This document shows, one piece after another, positions 8,797 to 17,051 of a stretch of DNA of 64,000 nucleotides. A model generated the notes under the pieces. It had not been told where the DNA came from. It saw nothing but the letters and a program-made list of their open reading frames with translations, and ran no database searches. Position numbers and translations under genes: made by a program. How positions within the stretch are numbered: position 1 is the first letter of the stretch; each line of letters starts with the position of its first letter. The DNA comes from Aureimonas populi (GTDB lineage Bacteria; Pseudomonadota; Alphaproteobacteria; Rhizobiales; Rhizobiaceae): assembly GCF_017815515.1 (NCBI RefSeq), contig NZ_CP072611.1, positions 186,001-250,000 of the forward strand. Direction: 5' to 3'.

Positions 8797-9546
8797 TCAG
8801 GCGTCCGTGCCCGAGATCCTTGCCGTCAGCTTCGGAGCCAGCCCGGTGGCGGGCTTCGGCGAAGGGCGGGCGAACGCTCCGGCCCGCGCCGGCGCCGTGC
8901 CGAGGCGCACCAGCGTCTCGGCCTGAAGCAGCGCCGCCGCCGCCTGCTCCACCAGCGGCACGCAAACATCGCCGGCGATCCGGGCGGCCAGCCCGGCAAG
9001 CGGCGCCCCGCCCAGGATCACGACATCCGCGCCGTCGTCCTCCACCGTTCGCCTGCAGAGCGTCGCGAGGGCTTCCTCCTTCTCGCTCGCGACCGTGTCG
9101 ATGGCGCTGAAACGCCCGTCGCCGGAGCGGATCGCGGCGAGGCGATGGCCCATGCCGCTCGCCTCCACGCAATCGCGATACCAGCTTCCCAAGGCCGGCG
9201 CGAAGGTGACGATGGAGAAGCGCGGCCCCAGCATCGCGGCGGTGAGCATCGCTGCCTCCGCCATGCCGACGATCGGCTGGTCGAACAATTCTCGCGCGGC
9301 CGCAAGCCCCGGATCGCCGAAGGCCGCGATGATCGCCGCGTCGTGCCCGGGCAGATGCTCGGCCAGCATCTCCAGAACGAGGGCGCCTGCGATCTGCGCC
9401 TCCGCGCGCCCCGAGATGTAGGGAACGCCGCGCGGCGCGGTGAGCGCGGTGATGGAAGTGCCGGGCGCGGCGGCCTGCGCGGCCACCGTCTCGAGGCGCT
9501 GCGTGACACTGGCCGAGGTGTTGGGATTGAGGAGCAGAATTCTCAC
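8797..9546 (-). CDS. Hydantoin/Asp-Glu racemase-like protein without the catalytic cysteines
   Basis: The 249-residue protein has the Asp/Glu/hydantoin-racemase fold: LLLNPNTSASVTQRL at the N-terminus, IIAAFGDPGLAA (72-83), PIVGMAEAAM (91-100) and VVILGGAPLAG (175-185). Known hydantoin and allantoin racemases place one catalytic Cys in each of the second and last blocks; here those positions are Ala75 and Gly180. It may be an isomerase with other chemistry, a decarboxylase/maleate-isomerase relative, or inactive. It lies 13 bases downstream of a permease gene of the leftward ABC operon. A paralogue at 15265 shows the same loss. Confidence 0.8.
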   Translation of the reverse strand: MRILLLNPNTSASVTQRLETVAAQAAAPGTSITALTAPRGVPYISGRAEAQIAGALVLEMLAEHLPGHDAAIIAAFGDPGLAAARELFDQPIVGMAEAAMLTAAMLGPRFSIVTFAPALGSWYRDCVEASGMGHRLAAIRSGDGRFSAIDTVASEKEEALATLCRRTVEDDGADVVILGGAPLAGLAARIAGDVCVPLVEQAAAALLQAETLVRLGTAPARAGAFARPSPKPATGLAPKLTARISGTDA

Positions 9547-9559
9547 CGGGCCTGCCTCG

Positions 9560-10360
9560 TCAGAACTGCGCCATGCGGCGGATGCCGACCAGCCGGTCGC
9601 CGATGATCATGGCGAGGGTGGCCAGGAGAATGAGGCCCGTGGAGATCGCCGCGATGGTGGGATCGGGACGCTCCTCGACGAATTGGAGCATCTGGATCGG
9701 CAGGGTCTTCGTCCAGGCATCCGAGAAGAAGATCGAGATCGGATAATTGTCCATCGAGGCGAGGAAAGCGAACATGCCGGACGTCAGGAAGGCCGGGGCG
9801 AGATTGGGCACCAGCACCTTGCGGACGGCCGCTGGATAGGAGCAGCCGAGCGTTCGCGCCGCATCGATCAAGGTGTAATCGAAGAGCGAAAGTGCGCCGA
9901 TCACCGTGCGCGCCACGTATGGGAGCGTGATCACCACATGGGCCAGCAGAAGGCTCGTCCATGCATCGCGCAGGCCCAGTTCGCGGAAGAACTGCAAAAG
10001 CGCGATGCCGATGACCAGCGCCGGCAGCATCAGGGGCGAGATCAGGAAGGAGATGATCCCTTCCGAACCCGGCACACGGCCCCGCGTCAGGGCGATGGCG
10101 CACATCGTGCCCAGAACGAGCGCGATGGCGGTGGAGAGCGTTGCGATCTGGAGCGACGTGAAGAGGGCGGGGGCAAGACCGCGCAGCGTCGCCAGGCGCT
10201 CGTACCAGCGCGTGGACCATTCGGGCGGCGGCAGGGTGAAGACCGGCGAGGAACCGAAGGAGGCAGCGACCGTCACCACCAGCGGCGTCAGGAGGAACAC
10301 GACCGCGAAGGCGGCGACGAGAAGGATAAGAGCGTTGCACGCCCGTTCGATCAGGGTCAT
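9560..10360 (-). CDS. ABC transporter permease (PotC-type), second importer
   Basis: The 266-residue membrane subunit has a first helix at about residues 9-31 (ALILLVAAFAVVFLLTPLVV). The periplasmic loop TLPPPEWSTRWYERL is of PotC type, and the coupling motif IDAARTLGCSYPAAVRKVLV lies at about 166-185. The ATG at 10360 overlaps the stop of the upstream permease (ATGA), so the two are co-translated. It pairs with the 10357-11199 permease to form the channel of the second importer in this locus. Confidence 0.9.
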   Translation of the reverse strand: MTLIERACNALILLVAAFAVVFLLTPLVVTVAASFGSSPVFTLPPPEWSTRWYERLATLRGLAPALFTSLQIATLSTAIALVLGTMCAIALTRGRVPGSEGIISFLISPLMLPALVIGIALLQFFRELGLRDAWTSLLLAHVVITLPYVARTVIGALSLFDYTLIDAARTLGCSYPAAVRKVLVPNLAPAFLTSGMFAFLASMDNYPISIFFSDAWTKTLPIQMLQFVEERPDPTIAAISTGLILLATLAMIIGDRLVGIRRMAQF

Positions 10361-11199
10361 CGAACGCCTCCGAACCGGCGGGCGAGCGCACTTGCCGACA
10401 GGATGATCGCCACCGAGAGGACAAGAAGGACGACCGCGGTCGTGGAGCCCAGCTGCTCGTCGCGCAGGAACAGGAAGGAGCGGCCCGTGAGCGTCGCCAG
10501 CGTCTGGAAACGGTCGCCGATCAGAAGGCTCGGGATCACGTACATCGAAACGGACATGGAGAAGACGAAGGCGCAGCCCGCGATGATGCCGGGCAGTGTC
10601 AGGGGAAGCGTGACGCGGGTGAAGCGGTAGACGGGCGAGGCGCCGAGCGTGGCGGCCGCCTCCGGCAGGCGCGGGTCCATGAGATTGAGCACCGAATAGA
10701 TGGGAAGGATCATGAAGGGCAGGAAGACGTTCGCCGCCCCGAGAACGAGGCCGAACTCGGTGAAGAGCAGGCGCGGTGCTTCCTCGAAGAGGCCGGTGGC
10801 GACGAGAAACTGGCCCACCACGCCTCCCCTCCCCAGGACGATCTGCCACGCGAAGGCCTTCACCACGATGCCGACCGAGAGCGGCAGGATGATGCTGACG
10901 AGGAGCACGATCTGCAACGCGCCCCGCGCCCTTGAGAGCGCGATGGCCGCCGGATAGCCGATCAGGAAGGCGCACAGGGTGACGAGCGAGGCGATGCGCA
11001 GCGTGTTGCCGATCACCTGCCAGGTGAAGCCGTCCCCCAGCAGCGCCGCATAGGGCTGGAGCGAAAGGCCGGCCTGCCCGATGAAGCTGCGGCCGAGAAG
11101 GAAGCTCAGCGGCACGAGATAGAAGACGGTGAGGTACAGAAGCGCCGGGGCGAGCAGGAGCACGGCCGGATTGGCGGCGAAGCGGCGGGCGACGCTCAT
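10357..11199 (-). CDS. ABC transporter permease (PotB-type), second importer
   Basis: The protein has 280 residues and six predicted helices. The first is at about residues 13-35 (LLLAPALLYLTVFYLVPLSF). The coupling motif PEAAATLGASPVYRFTRVTL lies at about 184-203, preceded by FLPFMILPIYSVLNLMDPRL. The start overlaps the ATPase stop (11196-11199), continuing the chain of coupled genes. Its closest functional counterpart here is the permease at 4584; the two importers are related but not near-identical copies. Confidence 0.9.
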   Translation of the reverse strand: MSVARRFAANPAVLLLAPALLYLTVFYLVPLSFLLGRSFIGQAGLSLQPYAALLGDGFTWQVIGNTLRIASLVTLCAFLIGYPAAIALSRARGALQIVLLVSIILPLSVGIVVKAFAWQIVLGRGGVVGQFLVATGLFEEAPRLLFTEFGLVLGAANVFLPFMILPIYSVLNLMDPRLPEAAATLGASPVYRFTRVTLPLTLPGIIAGCAFVFSMSVSMYVIPSLLIGDRFQTLATLTGRSFLFLRDEQLGSTTAVVLLVLSVAIILSASALARRFGGVR

Positions 11200-12287
11200 G
11201 CCGCCCTGCCTTCGCGCGGATAGACCAGCGTGTCGGAGACTGCGAAGGACAGGTCCATTTCCTCGCCCTTGCGCGCGCCCTCCGGCACGTCGAGCGTTTC
11301 GACAAGGATACGCTCGTCCCCTTCGGCGGCGAAGTGGAGCTGCGCCTTCGCCCCTTGGAAGATCACGTCCGCCAGCCGTGCGCGAAGGCGGTTCTCGCCG
11401 CCCGAGCCCGGCGTGACACGCTCGGGCCGCACGCCGAGCGTCACGGGCGAGCCGGGCAGGAAGGAGGCCGGCGCGCGCACCGTTCCAAAACGGGTCTCGA
11501 TCAGGGCCACCTCGCCTTCCATCCCCCGCACCGTGCCCTCGAGGCGTGTGGAAAGACCGACGAAATCCAGCGTGAAGGGTGTCGCGGGCCGGCGATAGAT
11601 GGCCTCCGGTGCATCAAGGTGCTCGATGCGCCCGGCATTCATCACCGCGATGCGGTCGGACATGACGAGCGCCTCGTCCTGATCGTGCGTGACGAAGATC
11701 GCCGTGGTGCCGACATCGCGCAGGATGCGCCGCAATTCGATCTGCATCGTCTCGCGCAGCTTGCGGTCGAGTGCCGAGAAGGGCTCGTCGAGGAGCATGA
11801 GCTTGGGACCGGTGGCGAGAGCGCGCGCCACCGCGACGCGCTGCTGCTGGCCGCCGGACAATCCCCGCACGGAGCGATCCGCCATGGCGCCCAGCCCGAC
11901 GAGGGAGAGAAGGCGCTTCACGGCCTCCTCGATCTCGGCGCGCGGCGCTCTCTTCGCCTTCAGGCCGAAGCCGATATTCTCGGCAACGGTCAGATGCGGA
12001 AACAGGGCGTAGTTCTGGAACACCACGCCGACATCCCGCTTGTGCGGCGGCACGCGCGTGATCTCCTGCCCGTCGAGGCGGATCCTTCCGGCATCCGGCG
12101 CCAGCAATCCCGCCACGATGCGAAGAAGGGTCGTCTTGCCACAGCCCGAGGGGCCGAGGAGCGAGATGAACTCGCCCCTCCCGATACCAAGATCGACCCC
12201 CTCGAGAACGGTGACGGTTCCGAAAACCTTGCCCGCACCCGCGATGTCGAGAAACGGACCTGTGCCGGCTGCTTGCATCTGCACCAT
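11196..12287 (-). CDS. ABC transporter ATPase (PotA-type), second importer
   Basis: The 363-residue subunit has Walker A GPSGCGKTT (45-53), Q-loop VVFQNYALFPHLT, signature LSGGQQQR, Walker B LMLLDEPFSALD and H-loop IFVTHDQDEAL. A C-terminal TOBE region with GVRPERVT follows. It starts 3 bases after the stop of the upstream binding-protein gene and overlaps the permease start. It hydrolyses ATP at the inner face of the membrane for the second importer. It shares the general layout of the 3511 ATPase but differs across the length, so a recent tandem duplication is unlikely. Confidence 0.92.
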   Translation of the reverse strand: MVQMQAAGTGPFLDIAGAGKVFGTVTVLEGVDLGIGRGEFISLLGPSGCGKTTLLRIVAGLLAPDAGRIRLDGQEITRVPPHKRDVGVVFQNYALFPHLTVAENIGFGLKAKRAPRAEIEEAVKRLLSLVGLGAMADRSVRGLSGGQQQRVAVARALATGPKLMLLDEPFSALDRKLRETMQIELRRILRDVGTTAIFVTHDQDEALVMSDRIAVMNAGRIEHLDAPEAIYRRPATPFTLDFVGLSTRLEGTVRGMEGEVALIETRFGTVRAPASFLPGSPVTLGVRPERVTPGSGGENRLRARLADVIFQGAKAQLHFAAEGDERILVETLDVPEGARKGEEMDLSFAVSDTLVYPREGRAA

Positions 12288-12290
12288 CGA

Positions 12291-13340
12291 TCAGATCGCC
12301 ATCTCGCGGTCCCAGCGCTGGACCCAGTCGGCGCGGTTGTTTGCGACATTGGCCCAGTCCACCGACAGGACCTCGATGTTCTCGGGCAGGTCGGACGGCG
12401 TCGCGGCCTCCACATTCGTGGGAAGGGAGAAGGTGGGCGCGGTGAGCTGGTTCTGGAGCTCCACACTCAGAAGCTCGTTCACATAGGCCATGGCAAGATC
12501 CTGGTTCGGGCCGCCGCGCACCACGCAGACGCCGGACGGCGCGGCGAAGGCGCCCTCGCGCGGCACGGCCAGATTGACCGGCGACCCCTCCGCCCGGCGC
12601 GGCATGGTGAAGGAGGACAGCGCGCCCGCGATCGCCCAGGCTTCCCCCGTCTCCAGGAGATTGAAGGCCTGCGGCATCTGCGTGTAGATCGTCAGGAGAT
12701 TGGGCTTGAGGGCCTGCATCTTCCGGAAACCGGCTTCGATATCGTACTGCGCCTCCGCCACCGGCTTACCGGTTTCCAGCGCGGCCGCCATGAAGAGCGG
12801 GAAGACCCCCTCGGTGTTCTGCAACGACGGAATGACAACGCGGCCCGCCATGGAATCGTCCCAGAGCTCTTCCCAGGACTCGATGCCGTTCGGCAAAGCC
12901 TCCTCATTGTAGGCGATGGCCTGGAAGGGCTGGAGGTAATTGACCCACGCCCCGTCCAGATGGACCGCCCCGTCCTTCAGTTTCGCCATGTTGGGCACGG
13001 TCTCGGCGCTGAGCGGCTCCAGAAGCCCGGCCTCATGCGCGAGGATCATCACCGGATCGTCCATCTGGACGACGGAGAGATATTGCTGCGCCTGGTTCTG
13101 CTGCATCTTCTCGAGGTTCACCAGGGAGCGGGTGCCCTCATAAAGGATGCGCGCGTCGTACTTGGCCTCGAAATTCGGGATCACGATGGTCTCGACCCAT
13201 TCGCGATGGCTGGCGGCACCGCCCACCACCAGTTCGCGCGTCTGGGCGCGCAGGATGGAAGGCATGGCAAGCGTTCCAGCCGCCGCGGCAGAGCCGGCGA
13301 GGAATTGGCGGCGATTGGGCATGATGATGGTTTTCGTCAT
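12291..13340 (-). CDS. ABC transporter periplasmic binding protein, second importer
   Basis: The 349-residue family-1 binding protein starts at the ATG at 13340 (MTKTIIMPNRRQFLAGSAAA). MPNRRQFLAG at 13322 is an alternative start and would place the twin-arginine motif (NRRQFLAG) at the usual position. Cleavage is likely after ILRAQT near residue 34. Segments such as AYNEEALPNGIESWEELWDD (about 141-160) and PTNVEAATPSDLPENIEVL near the end are typical of polyamine/iron-type binding proteins. It heads the leftward operon binding protein-ATPase-permease-permease-racemase-like. It is divergent from the GntR regulator, with a palindrome in the gap. Ligand unknown. Confidence 0.85.
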   Translation of the reverse strand: MTKTIIMPNRRQFLAGSAAAAGTLAMPSILRAQTRELVVGGAASHREWVETIVIPNFEAKYDARILYEGTRSLVNLEKMQQNQAQQYLSVVQMDDPVMILAHEAGLLEPLSAETVPNMAKLKDGAVHLDGAWVNYLQPFQAIAYNEEALPNGIESWEELWDDSMAGRVVIPSLQNTEGVFPLFMAAALETGKPVAEAQYDIEAGFRKMQALKPNLLTIYTQMPQAFNLLETGEAWAIAGALSSFTMPRRAEGSPVNLAVPREGAFAAPSGVCVVRGGPNQDLAMAYVNELLSVELQNQLTAPTFSLPTNVEAATPSDLPENIEVLSVDWANVANNRADWVQRWDREMAI

Positions 13341-13460
13341 GGTTGCGGGCTCCGGTTGCAGGCGTTCGGTGGACACATTTGCAAGCCGCGTGCCAACTCC
13401 CAAAACCCTTTGCCAGAAGGGCTTTCCGCTCAAGCGACGAGCCCTTGGAGAAGAAAATGA

Positions 13461-13489
13461 GCACAAAAAATACGGATTGTGCACAAAAA
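13461..13489. promoter_or_regulatory. Candidate GntR operator (TTGTGCACAA plus a repeated half)
   Basis: In the AT-rich divergent gap 13341-13563 there is a perfect 10-base palindrome TTGTGCACAA at 13477-13486. The 9-mer GCACAAAAA occurs twice, at 13461-13469 and 13481-13489, exactly 20 bases apart. This is a typical layout for dimer binding on one face of DNA. The neighbouring GntR protein is the natural candidate ligand. Confidence 0.5.
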
Positions 13490-13563
13490 GACTCCACCCA
13501 TCGTCTGGCTCCCGGATTGATGCGCCGCCTATAATCGGCGCAGGGACACGAAGACGCAGGCCG

Positions 13564-14322
13564 ATGGAAGAAGCACAGGTCCACCAAATCCTGACGCGGG
13601 TTCTCGCATCCGGGATCGCCGCGCCCGGTTCCAAGCTCGGCGAGCAGCATCTGGCCGATATTTTCTCTATTTCACGCGACCGGATGCGCCGTGTGCTTCA
13701 GCGGCTCGGCTACGAGGGCAAGCTTGAACTTGTGCCCAATCGGGGCGCACGCACCATCGACCCCGGGCTAGCGGACGCCCGCATCGTCTATGATGCCCGG
13801 CGTGTCCTCGAAGGGGGTATCGCGCTGAGCCTTGCCGAGCGCATCACCACGCCCGAGATCGATGCGCTCTTCGCCCATCAGGACGCGGAGCGCGACGCCA
13901 TCGCCGAGGGCCATCCGGAACGCGCTCTTGAGCTTGGCGGAGCGTTGCACATGCGCCTTGCCGAACTCATCGACAATCCGGTTCTGGTCGGGACGCTGAG
14001 GACTTTGGTGGACCGCACCTCGACGCTGCTCCTCTTCTTCGGCCCCAGCGACGGCCCGGCGTGTTCCTGCCGTGAGCATCGCGGCATCGTCGAGGCGCTC
14101 TCGACGCGTGAGCCGATGCGCGCGCGCGAGGCGATGTGTTCCCACCTCTCCCAGGTGGAAACGCGCCTTCGCACGCGTCCGCGCTGCGAGGCCATCGACA
14201 TCGAGACGTTGGTGAGGACGGAGATCCGGCGCTCGGGCGCGGCCGCGCCGGCGAAAGGCTTACCCGCCGCCGCTCCGCGTTCGCAGCGCCGAAAGGGAGG
14301 CGCAAGTGAACACGTCGCCTGA
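13564..14322 (+). CDS. GntR/FadR-family (FCD) transcriptional regulator
   Basis: The protein has 252 residues. The N-terminal winged helix-turn-helix (about 8-65) reads GSKLGEQHLADIFSISRDRM then LVPNRGARTI. An all-helical FCD ligand domain follows to about residue 215, with AHQDAERDA, HMRLAELIDNPVLVGTL and EHRGIVEAL (His residues that bind metal or ligand in this class). The ATG at 13564 is chosen because it places the helix-turn-helix at the normal distance. The coding end overlaps the next gene by 17 bases. It is divergent from the second importer and co-directional with the PuuE-like and racemase-like genes, so it probably controls both arms. Confidence 0.85.
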   Translation: MEEAQVHQILTRVLASGIAAPGSKLGEQHLADIFSISRDRMRRVLQRLGYEGKLELVPNRGARTIDPGLADARIVYDARRVLEGGIALSLAERITTPEIDALFAHQDAERDAIAEGHPERALELGGALHMRLAELIDNPVLVGTLRTLVDRTSTLLLFFGPSDGPACSCREHRGIVEALSTREPMRAREAMCSHLSQVETRLRTRPRCEAIDIETLVRTEIRRSGAAAPAKGLPAAAPRSQRRKGGASEHVA

Positions 14323-15268
14323 GAGTCCCTCCCCCGTGACGCACCGCGACTTCGCGGGCTACCGAGGTGCAACGCCCTCGATCCGCTGGCCGGAAGGCGC
14401 GCGTGTCGCCGTTTCCATCGTGGTGAACGTAGAGGAGGGCGCCGAGTTGTCCCTCTCCATGGGCGACGAGCGCAACGAGAGCATCTACGAGGCTGTCGAG
14501 TCCGTCGACGGCGCGCCCGACCTTTGCATGGAAAGCCATTTCGAATACGGCACGCGCGCCGGCTGGCCCCGCATCCGCAAGGCGCTGGCCGAGCGAGGCG
14601 TGAAAGCGACGTTGAACGCCAACGGGCGCGCGCTCGCCCTCTCGCCCTGGATCGCCGAGGAAGCGGTGGCGGACGGCCACGAGATCGCCGCGCATGGCTG
14701 GCGCTGGGAGCGCCATGTGCATATGAGCGAAAAGGAGGAGCGCCTCGCCATCGCCCGGGCGGTGGCGGCCATAGAAGCGGCGGGTGGAAGCGCCCCCATA
14801 GGCTGGCACACGCGCTCGGCCACATCGGTTCGCACGCGCGACCTTCTCGCAGAGCATGGCGGGTTTCTGTACGATTCCAACGCCTATAACGACGATCTGC
14901 CCTATCTGGTGGAGGTCGGCGGCCACGAGCATGTCGTGCTCCCCTACGCTTTCGACACCAACGACATGCGTTTCCTGAACGGCGGTGGTTTCGTGTTCGC
15001 GGAGGATTTCTCCCGCTACTGCATCGAGGCCTTCGAGCGCCTCCATGCGGAAGGCGCCGAAGCGCCGCGGATGATGTCGGTGGGCCTGCATCTGCGCATC
15101 ATCGGTCGTCCGGCGCGCCTGCGGGGGCTGGAGCTCTTTCTCGACCATGCGCTGAAGCGCGGAGGCGTCTGGTTCGCACGGCGCGACGAGATCGCCCATC
15201 ACTGGCGCGACGGACTTGGCCTGCCGCGATGGCGGCCACGCCCTGTCCCGGAGGGTTTCGCGCGATGA
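14306..15268 (+). CDS. PuuE-like polysaccharide-deacetylase-fold protein, second copy
   Basis: The 320-residue protein starts at GTG 14306, preceded by a good ribosome site (AAAGGGAGG). It has VNVEEGAE in place of the metal motif and AHGWRW as the second motif. FEYGTRAGWPRIRKALAERG, TRDLLAEHGGFLYDSNAYND and MSVGLHLRIIGRPARL are hallmark blocks of the PuuE allantoinase subfamily. It is closer to classical PuuE than the copy at 6324, which has diverged around the WHTRS/FCRGA segment. It overlaps the GntR gene and the racemase-like gene (ATGA at 15265). Inferred: metal-free ring hydrolysis of the imported compound. Confidence 0.82.
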   Translation: MNTSPESPSPVTHRDFAGYRGATPSIRWPEGARVAVSIVVNVEEGAELSLSMGDERNESIYEAVESVDGAPDLCMESHFEYGTRAGWPRIRKALAERGVKATLNANGRALALSPWIAEEAVADGHEIAAHGWRWERHVHMSEKEERLAIARAVAAIEAAGGSAPIGWHTRSATSVRTRDLLAEHGGFLYDSNAYNDDLPYLVEVGGHEHVVLPYAFDTNDMRFLNGGGFVFAEDFSRYCIEAFERLHAEGAEAPRMMSVGLHLRIIGRPARLRGLELFLDHALKRGGVWFARRDEIAHHWRDGLGLPRWRPRPVPEGFAR

Positions 15269-15939
15269 CCCGCCTCGTTCTCGTCAACCCGAACACCAGC
15301 CAGGCTTCCACGGATGCGATGGTGGCGATCGGACGCCAGACCGGGGAACGCGATCTTTCGATCGAAGGCGTGACCGCCCCCTTCGGCGCGCCACTAATCA
15401 CCGACGAAGACGCCCTGGACGAGGCCGCGCGCGCGGTCTTGTCGCTCGCTCCAAGGCTGCGCCGCACTCCATGCGATGGCGTGATCGTCGCCGCCTTCGG
15501 CGATCCGGGTCTCTCGCGCCTGCGTGACATTCTTGACGTTCCTGTAACGGGCATTGCGGAGGCCGGCATGGCGGCGGCGGCGGCTGGAGGCCGGCGCTTC
15601 GCGGTGGTCACGACGACGCCGGGCCTGATCGGTGTCATCGAAAAGGCTGCCTCGCGATACGGTCATGCGGCGCTGTTCGCCGGCACGTTCCTCACCGAAG
15701 GCGATCCCGTCGCGCTCATGGCCGAACCGTACGCGCTCGTGAATGCGCTGGAGGCGGCCTGCAAGGCCGCCATCCGGCAAGGCGACGCGCAGGCCATCGT
15801 GATCGGCGGGGGACCGCTTGCACCCGCCGCCCGTGCTCTTGCCCCGACGCTCGGCGTGGCTTTGATCGAACCCGTGCCCGCCGCCATACGCTTCGCTGCG
15901 CTACGCACCGCCAAGGCGCAACCGCAAGGACACGCTTAG
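15265..15939 (+). CDS. Hydantoin/Asp-Glu racemase-like protein, second copy, no catalytic cysteines
   Basis: The 224-residue protein starts at the ATG at 15265, inside the preceding stop (ATGA), with LVLVNPNTSQASTDAM. Blocks are VIVAAFGDPGLSRL (about 73-86), VPVTGIAEAGMA (92-103) and AIVIGGGPLAP (177-187). The two family cysteines are replaced by Ala77 and Gly182, as in the paralogue at 8797. It forms a translationally coupled pair with a PuuE-like enzyme. In purine catabolism such pairs can be allantoin racemase plus allantoinase, but with the cysteines missing, cysteine two-base racemisation is not expected. Confidence 0.8.
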   Translation: MTRLVLVNPNTSQASTDAMVAIGRQTGERDLSIEGVTAPFGAPLITDEDALDEAARAVLSLAPRLRRTPCDGVIVAAFGDPGLSRLRDILDVPVTGIAEAGMAAAAAGGRRFAVVTTTPGLIGVIEKAASRYGHAALFAGTFLTEGDPVALMAEPYALVNALEAACKAAIRQGDAQAIVIGGGPLAPAARALAPTLGVALIEPVPAAIRFAALRTAKAQPQGHA

Positions 15940-16493
15940 CGGCAACAGCCTGCCCGCCCAGTTCGCCAGGTTGCTGATGGCTTATATCCCCCAGGAAGGA
16001 CAACGGGTCGGTCGCCAGGGGCTCACCGAATGGAACAGCACGGGTGCTGCCACAGAGCGCAAACCCAAAAGCGAACCGATCACCGCAGGCCTCGACCCAC
16101 GCTCCAAAACCATCGAAATCCCAAGCCTTCACCGTTGTGCTCGCCTTTACCTCGATCCCGACGAGATTGCCGATCCATCGAGCGGAGCCACATCGACACC
16201 CGGCGGCACGATCTCGTCGACCCCATCCCGCAATTCATCGTTAAGCGTGACCTCGGCGCCGGCGAGCCGGCCGTCAAGTTGCCCCACGGTGCGCGGATCG
16301 AATGCTCGCCGTGGTAAGCGCGGGATGCGATATCACGAAGGCGAGCGACGGTGATGCCGGGAAGGCGCGCCGGGTGGTGACATTGCTCATCGATAGCCTG
16401 GCTTCCGGCGGGCCCGCCGTCTGAGGCAGGAGAGCAGCAAAGCGACTGCGCAAACGATCGCCGAGCGATCTTGGACAGGAAATGGAGGCCATG
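15940..16493. other. 554-base gap with a decayed gene
   Basis: No intact gene is visible between the racemase-like gene and the flavin reductase-like gene. The base composition is less GC-rich than the flanks. The right half holds an aldo/keto reductase remnant on the minus strand (separate entry). In 15940-16146 I see nothing recognisable, no insertion-sequence ends and no tRNA. Confidence 0.6.
16147..16375 (-). pseudogene. Aldo/keto reductase C-terminal remnant with a frameshift
   Basis: Leftward reading gives SLAFVISHPALTTASI (about 16350-16300) in one frame. It then continues in another frame as DPRTVGQLDGRLAGAEVTL and DELRDGVDEIVPPGVDVAP, ending in TAA at 16147-16149. In intact aldo/keto reductases the same blocks follow one another (AFVIxHPAVTSxIIGPRT, then QLDxxL and DEIVPPG). 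The junction needs a one-base change near 16300-16303. Nothing recognisable as the N-terminal three quarters of the enzyme lies upstream (to the right), where the flavin reductase-like gene begins. So this is a truncated, frameshifted relic. Confidence 0.55.
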
Positions 16494-17051
16494 ATGGCGC
16501 GCATCAGCAAAAGCGACTTTCCGGTCAGCCAGGTTCGCCGCTATCTGGAACCCGGCCCGATCGTACTGGTCTCGTCGCGCTGGCAGGACAAGACCAACAT
16601 CATGACGCTGGGCTGGCACACGGTGTTGGAGTTCTCTCCGTCGCTCGTCGGGCTGATGATCTCAGCCGGCAATCACAGCCACCAAATGATCCGCGAAAGC
16701 CGCGAATGCGTCATCAACCTGCCGACGACCAAGCTGACCGACACGGTGGTCGGCATCGGCAACATCAGCGGCGCGGCGATCGACAAGTTCGAGAGATTCG
16801 GGCTGACGGCCGAAGAGGCCTCCGAGGTCGATGCGCCACTGATCGGAGAATGCCATGCGAGCTTCGAGTGCCGGCTGCACGAGGATGCACTGGTCGAGCG
16901 CTACAACTTCTTCATCTTCGAGGTGGTGAAGGCGCATGTCGCGCCATCGCCGAAGCATCCCGAGACGCTGCATTATACCGGCGACGGCGTCTTCATGGTG
17001 TCCGGCCAGGTCATCAGCCGACGCTCGCTGTTCCGGCCTGAGATGCTGTGA
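16494..17051 (+). CDS. Flavin reductase-like domain protein (DIM6/NTAB family)
   Basis: The 185-residue single-domain protein has the FMN-binding split-barrel fold. SQVRRYLEPGPIVLVSSRW starts the barrel, and NIMTLGWHTVLEFSPSLVG and RECVINLP are typical of FlaRed proteins. The ATG at 16494 is preferred because GGAGG at 16484-16488 is five bases away; ATGs at 16482 and 16491 are in frame and possible. Such proteins either reduce flavin with NAD(P)H for a monooxygenase or bind FMN for other redox work. No partner monooxygenase gene is adjacent, so the partner is unknown. It follows an aldo/keto reductase relic and stands alone. Confidence 0.75.
   Translation: MARISKSDFPVSQVRRYLEPGPIVLVSSRWQDKTNIMTLGWHTVLEFSPSLVGLMISAGNHSHQMIRESRECVINLPTTKLTDTVVGIGNISGAAIDKFERFGLTAEEASEVDAPLIGECHASFECRLHEDALVERYNFFIFEVVKAHVAPSPKHPETLHYTGDGVFMVSGQVISRRSLFRPEML

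Noticed and set aside
11334..13460. Plus-strand open frame of about 700 codons opposite the second importer
   Set aside because: Covers the ATPase and binding-protein genes in antisense and shows no family motifs.
15940..16146. Insertion sequence or integration scar
   Set aside because: No terminal inverted repeats, target duplications, transposase fragments or tRNA ends could be found by eye.
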